Shown in pieces: positions 14,974 through 23,849 of a DNA stretch of 64,000 bases (within the stretch, counting starts at the first letter, position 1; each line of letters opens with the position of its first letter). The DNA is from a bacterium. GTDB taxonomy: Bacteria; Bdellovibrionota; UBA1018. A program made the position numbers and the translations under genes. Below the pieces are notes generated by a model. It did no database searches. It saw nothing but the letters and a program-made list of their open reading frames with translations, and was not told the origin of the DNA. The DNA is taken from the NCBI GenBank assembly GCA_019751945.1, contig JAIEMT010000018.1:31783-95782 (forward strand), read 5' to 3'.

Positions 14974-17196
14974 ATGAAAAGAAGTAGTGTTGTACTTGTT
15001 TTGGGGATGACCGCAATGGTCCTTCAGCCCCATCCAGCGCAAGCCGCGAATTGTTATAACGGCTACGGGCTGATCGATATCAATCGTCGCTGGGTTTCGC
15101 CGGGACGATCACCTTTCTGCGGAACGCGGCACGGAGCAAGTGATCCGCGCGCGATGCAGGCATGTTTAGCAGGTCTGGATTCGGCTCTTTGGATGGCTGA
15201 AGTTTTGGGAAGAAACAACGGGGACTCCATCGGTTTGGTGATGGGTTACTCGTACGGAATGCATACGGAGTTTGAGCGCTGGCAGAACGATGCTCGTTCC
15301 CGCCAAGAAGGCGCTGCAAAAGTTCAGGGCTGGGATTATCGCTTGGCGAAGAAGCAAGGCGGCGAGGCTGCCATTTCGCCCGCAACCACTCAAGGTGAGA
15401 GCGATGCGGTGAAGCGCTTCGAACTCGCTGTACAGAATCAATCGGAGCCAGTCGATACGATTTCGACTCCGAATTGGAACTATGCCGGCGTATTGAATGG
15501 TTGGAAGCAAATGGGCTTCCGCTTTAAAGATGAGAACGATCTCATCGACGATGCGACTGCTCGTTTGAATTCGCCGCGCTATCGTGGCATCGCCGATGCA
15601 ACTTTCGACGATCTTCGCGACTACAGCTATCGCGATCTTTGGAAGAATCGCGATCTCCAAGGCTATGGCCGCTATGACTGGAAAAACGGCGAAGTGGCTT
15701 GGAACCGTTGGTTGAAGTCTCGCTCACCTGGCGTGCGCGATTACAACAACTTGCCGGCGTTGACTGAAGACTACACGGACCGGGTTGCTAAAGACGCCGT
15801 CGATCCCAAGACCGGTAAGCCGCTTTTGGATGACAAGGGCAAACCGGTGCAGTTCTTTGAGAATGTGAAGAAGACCCGCGTCGTGAAAGAGGCGAGCTAC
15901 TACAAGGGTCTCTGGGAAGAGAGTTTCAAGAAGACCTATGCTTATTACGTCGAGTACTTCTTCGCGACCGCTTATTCGGCCGCAGTCAACGAAGGGTGCT
16001 CGGTAGGTTCGGACATCGGTCGAAGCATGGGCTTGGCTTATGCTGAGCAAGCCGCTGCTTACGAAGCCTACAATAAGAAGTATCAAGATGATTCGATTCA
16101 AGGTTACTCGGAATCGTTCAGTGCGAACTATGAGAGCAGCTTCAAGAGCACCTTCACTGAATATTTCACCAATCCAAAAATTCAGGTCAACGACCTGCAG
16201 TTCTTTGGCAAGGTGACGGATGATATCAATCGTCCGGGTGAAGAAATTCGTGCTCAGTTCGCTATCACCAACTTGGGCGGAAGGGGCAAGCAGGTTGCCG
16301 TTTCGATTCAAGGCCCAGGTGTCCAGGAATCTGCTCCGGCGATGAGCTTCGACATTAAACGTCTTTCGAGACAATCGCTCTCGACGGACTACATGGCGAA
16401 GATCCGTTCGGATCTCAAAGTGGGCGATGCAGCTGTGGTTCAAATCGACGTCGATGGAACCAAGGGCTACGATCGCAAGAGCTTGATCATTCACCAGCTG
16501 GTAGAGGTGCAGTCGATTCAGTTCGTGCACATTGAAGCCACCCGCGGTCGTGGGCAGCTTCAAGTCGTGTTGTCGAATCCGACGAACCACGCTAGTCCGG
16601 TGGGTGTGAAGGCGACCTTGAGTCTCCAGGGAATCAACCCGATTGAACTGGCTTTCGATTCGATTCCAGCGCACGGAACCAAAACTCTGACCGCTTCGTT
16701 TGAAGGAATGGATCCACTCAAGATCATTCAGAGTCAGTTGGTCACCGGTGATGTGGTTCTAGTCTTCGACAATACTCAGCTGCACTCTTCCAGAGGCAAT
16801 GCGGGTATCAACAAGAAGGCGGAATTGCCTCAGTACTTCCAAGAGCTCGTGAACAAGCAAGCGACCGCTGTCGCAGGGGTTGAGCCAGAAGCTCGCCTCG
16901 GCGAAGTGAAGCGTGCGATCTATGATGCGATTGCGAAGGAAACCACTTCGTTGGACGGCGATGTTTGGAAAGAACATCCGGAAACCACGATGCTGGGCGA
17001 GTTAGTGAAGCAGTATAAGCTGGTGGGTCAGTCCCCAGATGCCGTGGCTGCTTACAAGGCTTTGGCTTCCGAGCTTTGGCCGCTTGCAAAGAATGTCACC
17101 ACTGGCATTCTCGGCTTGGGTGGGCAACGTAGTGCCTTCCGGGACAAGCTCAAAGAAATCAATCCTGAGTTGAAGAGCGAAGGTTCTTCTAAGTAG
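14974..17196 (+). CDS. Large exported protein of unknown function
   Basis: A 740-residue protein with a clear Sec signal peptide ending near AQA|ANC. The N-terminal 400 residues are rich in Tyr, Trp and charged residues (YSYRDLWKNRDLQGYGRYDW; AYYVEYFFATAYSAAV) and contain three early Cys. Residues of about 410-605 look like two Ig-like beta-sandwich domains (PGEEIRAQFAITNLGGRG and RGRGQLQVVLSNPTNHAS), similar in style to CARDB-type domains. The last 120 residues are helical. No catalytic motif was seen. A strong AGGGGAG precedes the ATG and a promoter is visible. It is probably a periplasmic or surface protein specific to the lineage. Confidence 0.75.
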   Translation: MKRSSVVLVLGMTAMVLQPHPAQAANCYNGYGLIDINRRWVSPGRSPFCGTRHGASDPRAMQACLAGLDSALWMAEVLGRNNGDSIGLVMGYSYGMHTEFERWQNDARSRQEGAAKVQGWDYRLAKKQGGEAAISPATTQGESDAVKRFELAVQNQSEPVDTISTPNWNYAGVLNGWKQMGFRFKDENDLIDDATARLNSPRYRGIADATFDDLRDYSYRDLWKNRDLQGYGRYDWKNGEVAWNRWLKSRSPGVRDYNNLPALTEDYTDRVAKDAVDPKTGKPLLDDKGKPVQFFENVKKTRVVKEASYYKGLWEESFKKTYAYYVEYFFATAYSAAVNEGCSVGSDIGRSMGLAYAEQAAAYEAYNKKYQDDSIQGYSESFSANYESSFKSTFTEYFTNPKIQVNDLQFFGKVTDDINRPGEEIRAQFAITNLGGRGKQVAVSIQGPGVQESAPAMSFDIKRLSRQSLSTDYMAKIRSDLKVGDAAVVQIDVDGTKGYDRKSLIIHQLVEVQSIQFVHIEATRGRGQLQVVLSNPTNHASPVGVKATLSLQGINPIELAFDSIPAHGTKTLTASFEGMDPLKIIQSQLVTGDVVLVFDNTQLHSSRGNAGINKKAELPQYFQELVNKQATAVAGVEPEARLGEVKRAIYDAIAKETTSLDGDVWKEHPETTMLGELVKQYKLVGQSPDAVAAYKALASELWPLAKNVTTGILGLGGQRSAFRDKLKEINPELKSEGSSK

Positions 17197-17213
17197 GATT
17201 TCCTAATATTCGG

Positions 17214-17249
17214 TTGTCGTCACGAGGGCTTCGGCTCTTGTGACGACAA
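17214..17249. repeat. Hairpin with TTCG tetraloop across the batD stop
   Basis: A 16-pair stem (17214-17229 with 17234-17249, two G-T pairs in RNA) is closed by a TTCG loop. It covers the batD stop codon and the end of the convergent plus-strand transcript. Neither strand has a T tract after it, so it is more likely a stabiliser or Rho-dependent pause than a classic terminator. Confidence 0.7.
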
Positions 17250-19178
17250 AGCGAATGTCTTGTGCGAAGAGAGCTGCTCTTCGATCGACTTTCCTTCCAT
17301 CACCCATTTCGAAAGCTGTGAACGTGCGGAGCTCTCCGAGACCCCTCCGACTTGGCTTGCGAACTGCACTGTTTCCGAAAACTCAAAGAGTGCCGAGAGA
17401 CGCTGCCAGAGATTTTCAGGCATGCCATGAGTTTGGGTCAGCATCTCACCCAGATCGCGGCGAGAAAAACTGCGAGCGCCGACGCCGTAGATTTCATCAA
17501 TTCTGTCATTCAAGGTTTCCGTGAGGAGGTCGTAGGCTTCTGTCACGTCCTTGAAGTTTCCGCCCTTGCTGGCTGCGTCGGCTAGTTTCAGAAGTTTTTC
17601 CCAGCTTTGCTGGTAGGCTTTCGAACGCTTCAGATTTTCGAGGGCCCTTAAGTCCTGTCGGCCGCGCATCCAGTCACTCATGACCAGGAGTCCAAACCCT
17701 GCGATTCCCGCCATTCCAAGAAGGTAGAAGCCTAAGAGCCCCGATCGTTGGATCAGAGCAGCCAGACCACCATTGTTTGAAAGCTCAGCAGCAGAAGTTC
17801 CCGGGGGTTGAAGGTAGCGCAGGTCTTCGAAGGTTTTATTTCGATCTTCCTTCGGCGATGTCGCAATCGCAGCGCCGGAGGTCTGACCCGTCCCAAGAGT
17901 ACTGCCGGGCATGAGGCCGTTCACATTGATCTCAATCGGATTGGTTTTTCGAGTCTGGTAGCGCTGAGTGGTCGGATCAAAGAAGCTCAACTCCATCGAA
18001 GGGAGCGAGAACTTTCCCGTCGCGCGTGGGATGAGCAAGTATTCAAAGATTTTGTAGCCCACACCGCCCTGACCACTCTTCGAGCGATTCTTGGATTCGT
18101 AAACTTCCACATCCTTCGGCCAGTTTACTTGCGGGCCCTCGATCGCTGCGACGTTGCCTTTGCCCTCCACCTTGAGCGTGAAATTCAAGGCTTCGTTGGC
18201 GCGCACTTCATACTTGTCTACTGCAGTGGTGAGGTTGAAATCGCCGACGCCCCCCGTGAAGCTTGCGGGGCGTCCATCGGTCGGAAGTGGTTTCACATCC
18301 ACAGAGATGGGTTCACTTTGCGAACTGGTTTGGCGTGGCGCCAGTTGTTGGAAGAAGGTTGAGAACGGATCTTCGTCGTCATCTCCCAGAGAGATATAGA
18401 AATTGGTTTTGATTCCGAGAGAATCAATGATGAGCTTTCCATCTTTCAGCGGATAAGCGGCATAGCGTACTAGCAGAGATCTTTCATAAGGCACGCCATC
18501 GACTGTGACGCGTTCGGAAGCAATCGTAGCCGGAGCCTGCATCACGGGCATTTCCAGGTCTTCGCGTAAGAACGAGTTCAAGACCGGGAACTTCGTTACC
18601 TGAACGTTGAAGACCCGAACACGGCGATACAGGTAGTAGCTGACAATCACTTGCTCGCCTTTGAAAGCGGACATCTTGTCGAGTTCAGCGCGGACAAAGA
18701 AGTTGTTCGCCGACTTATTTCGATTTCCCTTCAGACCGACGCCCGAGTTGGCACCGTAGCCTCGAGGAGGAGGCGTTCCAGCTCCCGCTCCTTGAACATA
18801 GATCGTGATGGGGTTTGCCGCGTAAACTTTGCCGTCAATCTTCACGGTGATGTCTTTGATTTGCAGCGTTCCGGTTTTTTCGGGCTTGAGAATCTTGGTT
18901 ACCTGCTGATTGAAGCGAGCTCCGAATTTTCCATTTTCAAAGTAAGACTCCGAGAAAACGCTCGAGTATTCATTAATAGTCGAAAGGCCGACAGCGTTGT
19001 ATTTGGGGGCTTCGACGGTGACGGGCTTTTCAGATCGAATTGAAAACTTGATCGAGATCGACTCATCCAAACCAATTTGGGTTTTATCAGGACGAACTTC
19101 CAGTTGCGTGGCAGCGGGATCAGTAGCCCAGGCTAAACTCCATGTAAACAGTGTCAGAAAAATCGGAAGCGTCTTCAT
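17220..19178 (-). CDS. batD: BatD-family oxygen tolerance protein
   Basis: A 652-residue membrane protein of the Bat locus. A signal peptide (MKTLPIFLTLFTWSLAWA) leads into several beta-rich periplasmic domains (residues about 20-470; the BatD domain includes ITVKIDGKVYAANPITIYVQ). One transmembrane helix follows near 485-505 (GFYLLGMAGIAGFGLLVM), then a cytoplasmic helical tail. BatD-type proteins are found with MoxR ATPases and vWA proteins and are linked to aerotolerance or envelope stress. It is the last gene of the operon, one base after the BatB-BatC stop; a stable hairpin spans its stop codon. Confidence 0.9.
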   Translation of the reverse strand: MKTLPIFLTLFTWSLAWATDPAATQLEVRPDKTQIGLDESISIKFSIRSEKPVTVEAPKYNAVGLSTINEYSSVFSESYFENGKFGARFNQQVTKILKPEKTGTLQIKDITVKIDGKVYAANPITIYVQGAGAGTPPPRGYGANSGVGLKGNRNKSANNFFVRAELDKMSAFKGEQVIVSYYLYRRVRVFNVQVTKFPVLNSFLREDLEMPVMQAPATIASERVTVDGVPYERSLLVRYAAYPLKDGKLIIDSLGIKTNFYISLGDDDEDPFSTFFQQLAPRQTSSQSEPISVDVKPLPTDGRPASFTGGVGDFNLTTAVDKYEVRANEALNFTLKVEGKGNVAAIEGPQVNWPKDVEVYESKNRSKSGQGGVGYKIFEYLLIPRATGKFSLPSMELSFFDPTTQRYQTRKTNPIEINVNGLMPGSTLGTGQTSGAAIATSPKEDRNKTFEDLRYLQPPGTSAAELSNNGGLAALIQRSGLLGFYLLGMAGIAGFGLLVMSDWMRGRQDLRALENLKRSKAYQQSWEKLLKLADAASKGGNFKDVTEAYDLLTETLNDRIDEIYGVGARSFSRRDLGEMLTQTHGMPENLWQRLSALFEFSETVQFASQVGGVSESSARSQLSKWVMEGKSIEEQLSSHKTFALSSQEPKPS

Positions 19179-19179
19179 C

Positions 19180-20988
19180 TTACCAGTCCTTCCTTCGAGC
19201 TTGAGGATTGCCTCGCTGCTTTTTCAATTTGGCGTTCAATTCTTTTTCACGCGATGCGAGCTCTGCCATGACGCGGTCAGCGTCTTCGGGGGTGAGCTTT
19301 TCAGATTTAAACTTTTGCTTGCGGCGATCTTTGGAGTCGCTGTCTTTATATTTCTGGGACTGTTGTTGCTTCTGGTTTTGATTTTTCTGATCGTCCTTAT
19401 TGTCGTCACCCGAGGGATTGCCCTTGGACTGCTGGTCCTTTTGATTTTCTGACGACTGGCCACCCTTGCTCTTTTGTTGTTGTTCTTGCTGAATCAGGAG
19501 TTGAAGATTTTTGCGGGCAGCGTCTTCGGTCTTAGTGTCTTTCGCCGCTTGTGCCGCGCGAATTGCACCGACATACGATTGAACGGCGTTCTGAATATCG
19601 CCCTTCTTACTGTAGACATTCCCCAGGTTGAAGTTGGAAAGACCTTCCAGGCGAGGGTTCTTTTCTTCAGCAGCACCGCGAGCAGCTTGCTGAAACCCAG
19701 CGATCGACGGATCCCATTCCTCTTGCTGGGCTTGAACTACGCCTTGATTGAAGTGCAATTCCGGAATGCTCGGACTTCGTGCCTGAGCATTTCCAAAACG
19801 CTGCTTTGCTTCGTCGACTTTTCCGTTTTTAAAGGCGTCCACGCCCTTCTGGTTTTCCAAATAGACGTCGAGCGAAGGTTGGGCGGCCTCAGCTGGAACT
19901 CCAGAAATCAACAGAAAGAGAACGGCAGCCGTTGCAGTTCGTCGAGTGGTCAAAACGCGATATCCCGCGATTGAGATTTCCAAGAGGAAGCAAAGAATTC
20001 CGAAAAAGAGCGGAATCTGGTAGCGCTCCTTGTAAGTCGTGATCTTTCGATCAGCGTACTGGCTGCGATGAAGCATTCCGAGATTTTCGAGAAGTTCCTC
20101 GACTTCTTGTTCTCCTTCGGTGGCCGTCCAATATTTTCCGCCTGAAGCTTTTGCCAGACTTTGTAAGAAGTCGGGGTTGAAGCGGCTAATGACCGGCTCC
20201 CCTTTTAAATCCTTTTTGTAACCCCGGAGCGCGCCAGTTTCATCGCGAACTGGAACGGGGGCACCCTTCTGAGTTCCAATTCCGATAATGTAGAGGCTGA
20301 TTCCTTCGGCTTTGATTTTCTTGGCAATGTCTTCGGTGCCTTCTTCGTGGTCTTCCCCGTCGCTGATTAAGAGAATCGAACGAGAGGGGATTTCCTGATT
20401 TTTGTTGTCTCCCGACTTCTGATTCTCTTCAGCCCCGCGTTCGAGCGCTCTCAGGGAAGTCTCGAGCGCGATACCGATATCGGTACCCTGATTGCTCACC
20501 ATTCCCGAGTTTAGGGTGTCGATTGTTTCCAGCATGTAGTCGATGTCTGTAGTGAGCGGGCAGGCGACGTAAGCACTAGCGGCGAAACCAATAATGCCCA
20601 CGCGGTCGCCATCCAGTCGTTGGGATAGCGTGCGAACAATGTGTTTGGCTTTTTTCAATCGATTGGGCACGACGTCTTCCACGTTCATGCTTTGGGAGAG
20701 GTCCATGGCCAGAACAATGTCTAGTCCCGACGCCGACACCGTTTCTTCGTGGATGCCCCACTGCGGACGAGCCAGAGCTAGAATCAGAAAAAAGAAGCCT
20801 AAGATCCAAAAGCGCATTTTTCTGAGTTTGGCGCCCCAATCGAGTTCGGGGGCAATCCAGCGCCAGGTTTCCGATTTCGCAAATTTTTCAAACTGGCGAC
20901 GCTTCCGGGCCTGGACTTGGATCAAGATCCAATAGATTGCAGGAACCGCTAAAAGTGCCCAAAGCCAAATCGGAGTTGCAAACTTCAT
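19180..20988 (-). CDS. batB: BatB-BatC fusion: vWA domain plus TPR domain
   Basis: A 602-residue fusion. Two N-terminal transmembrane segments (about 5-22 and 60-75) precede a von Willebrand A domain with MIDAS DLSQS at 96-100 and a TDIGIALE loop; a third helix follows near 315-330. Then comes a TPR domain (about 360-480) and a tail of roughly 110 residues rich in Gln, Lys, Asp and Ser. BatB and BatC are separate genes in many genomes. The start was placed at the ATG at 20988, which overlaps the batA stop and follows GGAG; the longer frame begins at a TTG. Confidence 0.9.
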   Translation of the reverse strand: MKFATPIWLWALLAVPAIYWILIQVQARKRRQFEKFAKSETWRWIAPELDWGAKLRKMRFWILGFFFLILALARPQWGIHEETVSASGLDIVLAMDLSQSMNVEDVVPNRLKKAKHIVRTLSQRLDGDRVGIIGFAASAYVACPLTTDIDYMLETIDTLNSGMVSNQGTDIGIALETSLRALERGAEENQKSGDNKNQEIPSRSILLISDGEDHEEGTEDIAKKIKAEGISLYIIGIGTQKGAPVPVRDETGALRGYKKDLKGEPVISRFNPDFLQSLAKASGGKYWTATEGEQEVEELLENLGMLHRSQYADRKITTYKERYQIPLFFGILCFLLEISIAGYRVLTTRRTATAAVLFLLISGVPAEAAQPSLDVYLENQKGVDAFKNGKVDEAKQRFGNAQARSPSIPELHFNQGVVQAQQEEWDPSIAGFQQAARGAAEEKNPRLEGLSNFNLGNVYSKKGDIQNAVQSYVGAIRAAQAAKDTKTEDAARKNLQLLIQQEQQQKSKGGQSSENQKDQQSKGNPSGDDNKDDQKNQNQKQQQSQKYKDSDSKDRRKQKFKSEKLTPEDADRVMAELASREKELNAKLKKQRGNPQARRKDW

Positions 20989-21968
20989 ATCGCAATTCTC
21001 CAAAATCCAAACGCCAGGATCTGTTCGAGAAGAAGAAGCAGGAAGCCGATCTGGAGAGGCGTCTTAAAGGCATCGTTAAATTTAATTTTTTCTTTCGAGC
21101 GGACTTCTGTTTTTTCGAGGTGGTCAATTTCAGAGAACACATCTTCGAGCGCGCCCGCATCAGTTACGCGATAAAACTTGGCACCCGTGATTTTGGAAAT
21201 GTGCTGAAGCAGTTCCGGGTTGAGAGCGTTATCAAACCATTGGTAGGTCGTGATAGTGTTTCCAAAAAGCCCTTTCTGACGAATGGGCATCTTCACCCGA
21301 CCTTCGCGGCCCACCGCAATGGTGTACACACGAATTCCAAAGCCTGCGGCTAGTTCTCCAGCTGTGGCGGGATCGACCTGTCCGACATTGTTGTCTCCAT
21401 CGGTGAGAAGAATAATGATCTTGCTCTTCGCTTTCGAATTTCTGAGGCGACTCACTCCGAGAGCTAGGCCGTCGCCGATTCCCGTTCCATCTTTCAAGAC
21501 GCCGGTGGTGGCTTCGCCCACCGACTTCAGAAGAAGTCCGTAATCTAAAGTAGGTGGGGCTAATGTCAGCGGTTCTCCGCTGAAAACCACGAACCCCATT
21601 CGATCGTTCTCGCGGCCACGAATGAATTTCTCCATCGTTTCCTTGGCCACATCGAGTCGGGATTTTTCGGCCAGGTCTTCAATATTCATGCTGGCAGAGA
21701 CGTCGAGCACCAACATGATGTCGACGCCGTTTACCGTCCGGTCCACTTGCTTAAAGCTGGTTTGCGGTCGAGCAAGTGCAACGACGAGGAAAGCCAGAGC
21801 CGTGTAGCGCAGCAGGAGCAACCAACGCATGTGGTTGGATTTGGCAACGCGGGCCGGAATGGTCAGCGGGAATGTCACTTTGGCGGGACGATTTCGTCGC
21901 GACCACCAGCGGTGCAAGAGGGGAATCAAAATCAGAAGGAGAAGGACCCACCAGTTATTGAAGCGCAT
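20985..21968 (-). CDS. batA: BatA-type vWA membrane protein
   Basis: A 327-residue membrane-bound vWA protein. Two N-terminal hydrophobic segments (about 5-20 and 48-65), a MIDAS motif DVSAS at 89-93, a threonine loop in DGTGIGDGLAL, a TDGDNN strand and a C-terminal helix (about 302-322) match BatA. It probably forms a periplasm-facing or membrane complex with BatB and the MoxR ATPase. It starts 14 bases inside the previous gene and overlaps the next by four. Confidence 0.93.
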   Translation of the reverse strand: MRFNNWWVLLLLILIPLLHRWWSRRNRPAKVTFPLTIPARVAKSNHMRWLLLLRYTALAFLVVALARPQTSFKQVDRTVNGVDIMLVLDVSASMNIEDLAEKSRLDVAKETMEKFIRGRENDRMGFVVFSGEPLTLAPPTLDYGLLLKSVGEATTGVLKDGTGIGDGLALGVSRLRNSKAKSKIIILLTDGDNNVGQVDPATAGELAAGFGIRVYTIAVGREGRVKMPIRQKGLFGNTITTYQWFDNALNPELLQHISKITGAKFYRVTDAGALEDVFSEIDHLEKTEVRSKEKIKFNDAFKTPLQIGFLLLLLEQILAFGFWRIAI

Positions 21969-22959
21969 TTTGCTTCTCCGCTAAAATGGCGACAACGGGT
22001 GGACGTCGCGTCGTTAAAATAAATTTTCGAGCTTCTTCTAAAATCGCTTTTCCATCAGCTTCTCCGGGAATGGTGTCCGTGAACTTCACGACATCCATTC
22101 GCGACATGAGTGATTCCAACCTGTCGAGTTCTGTCGAAGAAAGAATCTGCGCCTTTTCTAGGTGCTGCATGACTTCGTAAGTGGTCGACTCAGCGGCTTC
22201 GAATTGATAGCGCGCGCCAATGTAGCGTTTCAACGTTTCTGAGACGGCAAAGTAATGGGCTTTGAAGCGACCTGCTTTCATCCAGCCCTGGCGTTCAATG
22301 TCCATTAAGCTATTCAGGGCCGTTTGATCTTCTGGCAGTTCGGGTTTTGGCGGAGCCACCGGGAGCAGTTTTTTACGGCGCTTGCTCCATTCCATGAGGC
22401 CGTAAAGAATTCCGGCGATCAGGAGAATCGCTAAGAGCCCGAGTAAAAACACCATCCAAACCGGAAAAACGAGCGAGACCGGCGGCATGAGCTCGACGGG
22501 TTCGTTGGGTTTCTGGTCGTCCTTCTTGATGGCGGATTCGATGACGAGTTGAAGCGGGAGAGATCGCGCGATGGCCTTGCCTTGGGCATCTTTTAGAACG
22601 AGCCCGGGTAAAGTATTCTGCCCCGGCTTCAACGCCACCACGCTGAAATAAATTTCGCCCGTTTCTTGCACGGTCTTCACTTGACCGTCGAGTGCCCAAA
22701 CATTTTGGGGTTTCGTTTCGCCTTCGGCAGGTTTACTCGGTTGAGCCAGTTGAAATGCGACCTGCGCCGGTTTGATTTCTTTCGTTTTTAAAAGGATGTA
22801 GAGCTCATCCCCAAGTTTGATCTTTCCATCTTGCTTCAAACCCGTGGCTTCGGTTTCGACAGCGGGCAAGAGCATGAAATCTTCTTCGCCCCGAGCCAGG
22901 CCGGAAAACATCAACGCAGAAATGAAAATGCCCGTCATCAGGGCGCGTCTCAGAATCAT
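21955..22959 (-). CDS. DUF4381-like exported membrane protein of the Bat locus
   Basis: A 334-residue protein with a signal peptide (MILRRALMTGIFISALMFSGLARG), a beta-rich periplasmic part, one transmembrane helix around residues 185-215 (VFPVWMVFLLGLLAILLIAGILYG) and a cytoplasmic tail of about 110 residues. The shape and position match the DUF4381/BatD-like component that lies between DUF58 and batA in MoxR operons. The frame opens 147 bases upstream, but the ATG at 22959 gives the signal peptide and overlaps the DUF58 stop by four bases. Confidence 0.8.
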   Translation of the reverse strand: MILRRALMTGIFISALMFSGLARGEEDFMLLPAVETEATGLKQDGKIKLGDELYILLKTKEIKPAQVAFQLAQPSKPAEGETKPQNVWALDGQVKTVQETGEIYFSVVALKPGQNTLPGLVLKDAQGKAIARSLPLQLVIESAIKKDDQKPNEPVELMPPVSLVFPVWMVFLLGLLAILLIAGILYGLMEWSKRRKKLLPVAPPKPELPEDQTALNSLMDIERQGWMKAGRFKAHYFAVSETLKRYIGARYQFEAAESTTYEVMQHLEKAQILSSTELDRLESLMSRMDVVKFTDTIPGEADGKAILEEARKFILTTRRPPVVAILAEKQNALQ

Positions 22960-23834
22960 TTCTTTTTCCGAGACCTCGATCGAAAGAATTTCACGACCAT
23001 GTCGCCGTAGTCGGAAGAGGTGAGGACGCTGAGCTGTTCCACCTTCCCATTTTTCAAAATGGATTGAAGCTGGCTGCGATAGAACATCTCGCGCTCTTTG
23101 AACCATTTCTTAAACTGATAAGAGCCCGTGTCGATCCACCGTTCAGCTCCTGTCTCGGGGTCGACGACCAAAAGTTGCCCCACGTCGGGAATTTGGCTTT
23201 CGCGCTCGTCGTTGACCACCACTGCTATAACGTCGTGGCGACGAACGAGTTGTTTGAGCGGTTGAACATAGTCTTCAGCAATAAAGTCGCTGATCACAAA
23301 AATAATCCCGCTATGCTTCATGATGCGGCCTGCACTGTCTAACGCATCCGCCAGGTTCGTGCCCTGCGTGCGACTTTTGAAAGTCAGAATCTCGGTAATG
23401 ATTTTCAGAACATGCTGGCGCCCTTTTTTAGGAGGAATGATTTTTTCCACCTTCCCACTAAACAGAAGGACGCCCACTTTATCGCCAGTTTGCACCGCTG
23501 CAAAAGCCAGCATGCCGGCGACCTCTGCAGCAATTTCAGATTTTAATTTTTTCTGACTTCCGAAGTTCTCGGATCCCGAAACGTCGACCACGAGCATGAG
23601 TGTGAGCTCGCGCTCTTCTTCATACTTTTTAATCATCGTTTCGCTGGAACGAGCACTGACCTTCCAATCAATGTGACGAATGTCGTCGCCGGGAACATAC
23701 ACGCGGTGCTCAGAAAATTGCACACCATGGCCTTTGAAACTGCTGCGGTACTGGCCGGTCATCACGTCGCTCACCGTTCTCCGGGTGGAGATCTCGATCA
23801 GCTTCACTTTTTGGAGTAGCTCTTTGGAAAGCAC
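22956..23834 (-). CDS. DUF58 domain protein with vWA fold
   Basis: A 292-residue cytoplasmic protein. DxRxIDWxxxAR at about residues 51-62 is the DUF58 signature, followed by a vWA-like domain with a MIDAS sequence DVSGS at 84-88. DUF58 proteins are standard partners of MoxR AAA+ ATPases, probably as substrate adaptors or complex subunits. It lies 15 bases after the moxR stop. Confidence 0.93.
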   Translation of the reverse strand: MLSKELLQKVKLIEISTRRTVSDVMTGQYRSSFKGHGVQFSEHRVYVPGDDIRHIDWKVSARSSETMIKKYEEERELTLMLVVDVSGSENFGSQKKLKSEIAAEVAGMLAFAAVQTGDKVGVLLFSGKVEKIIPPKKGRQHVLKIITEILTFKSRTQGTNLADALDSAGRIMKHSGIIFVISDFIAEDYVQPLKQLVRRHDVIAVVVNDERESQIPDVGQLLVVDPETGAERWIDTGSYQFKKWFKEREMFYRSQLQSILKNGKVEQLSVLTSSDYGDMVVKFFRSRSRKKK

Positions 23835-23849
23835 CGAGGCGCCCTCTCT

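Noticed and set aside
15724..16674. 316-codon minus-strand open frame inside the 740-residue exported protein gene
   Set aside because: Shadow frame; the plus-strand gene has signal peptide, promoter and ribosome-binding site.
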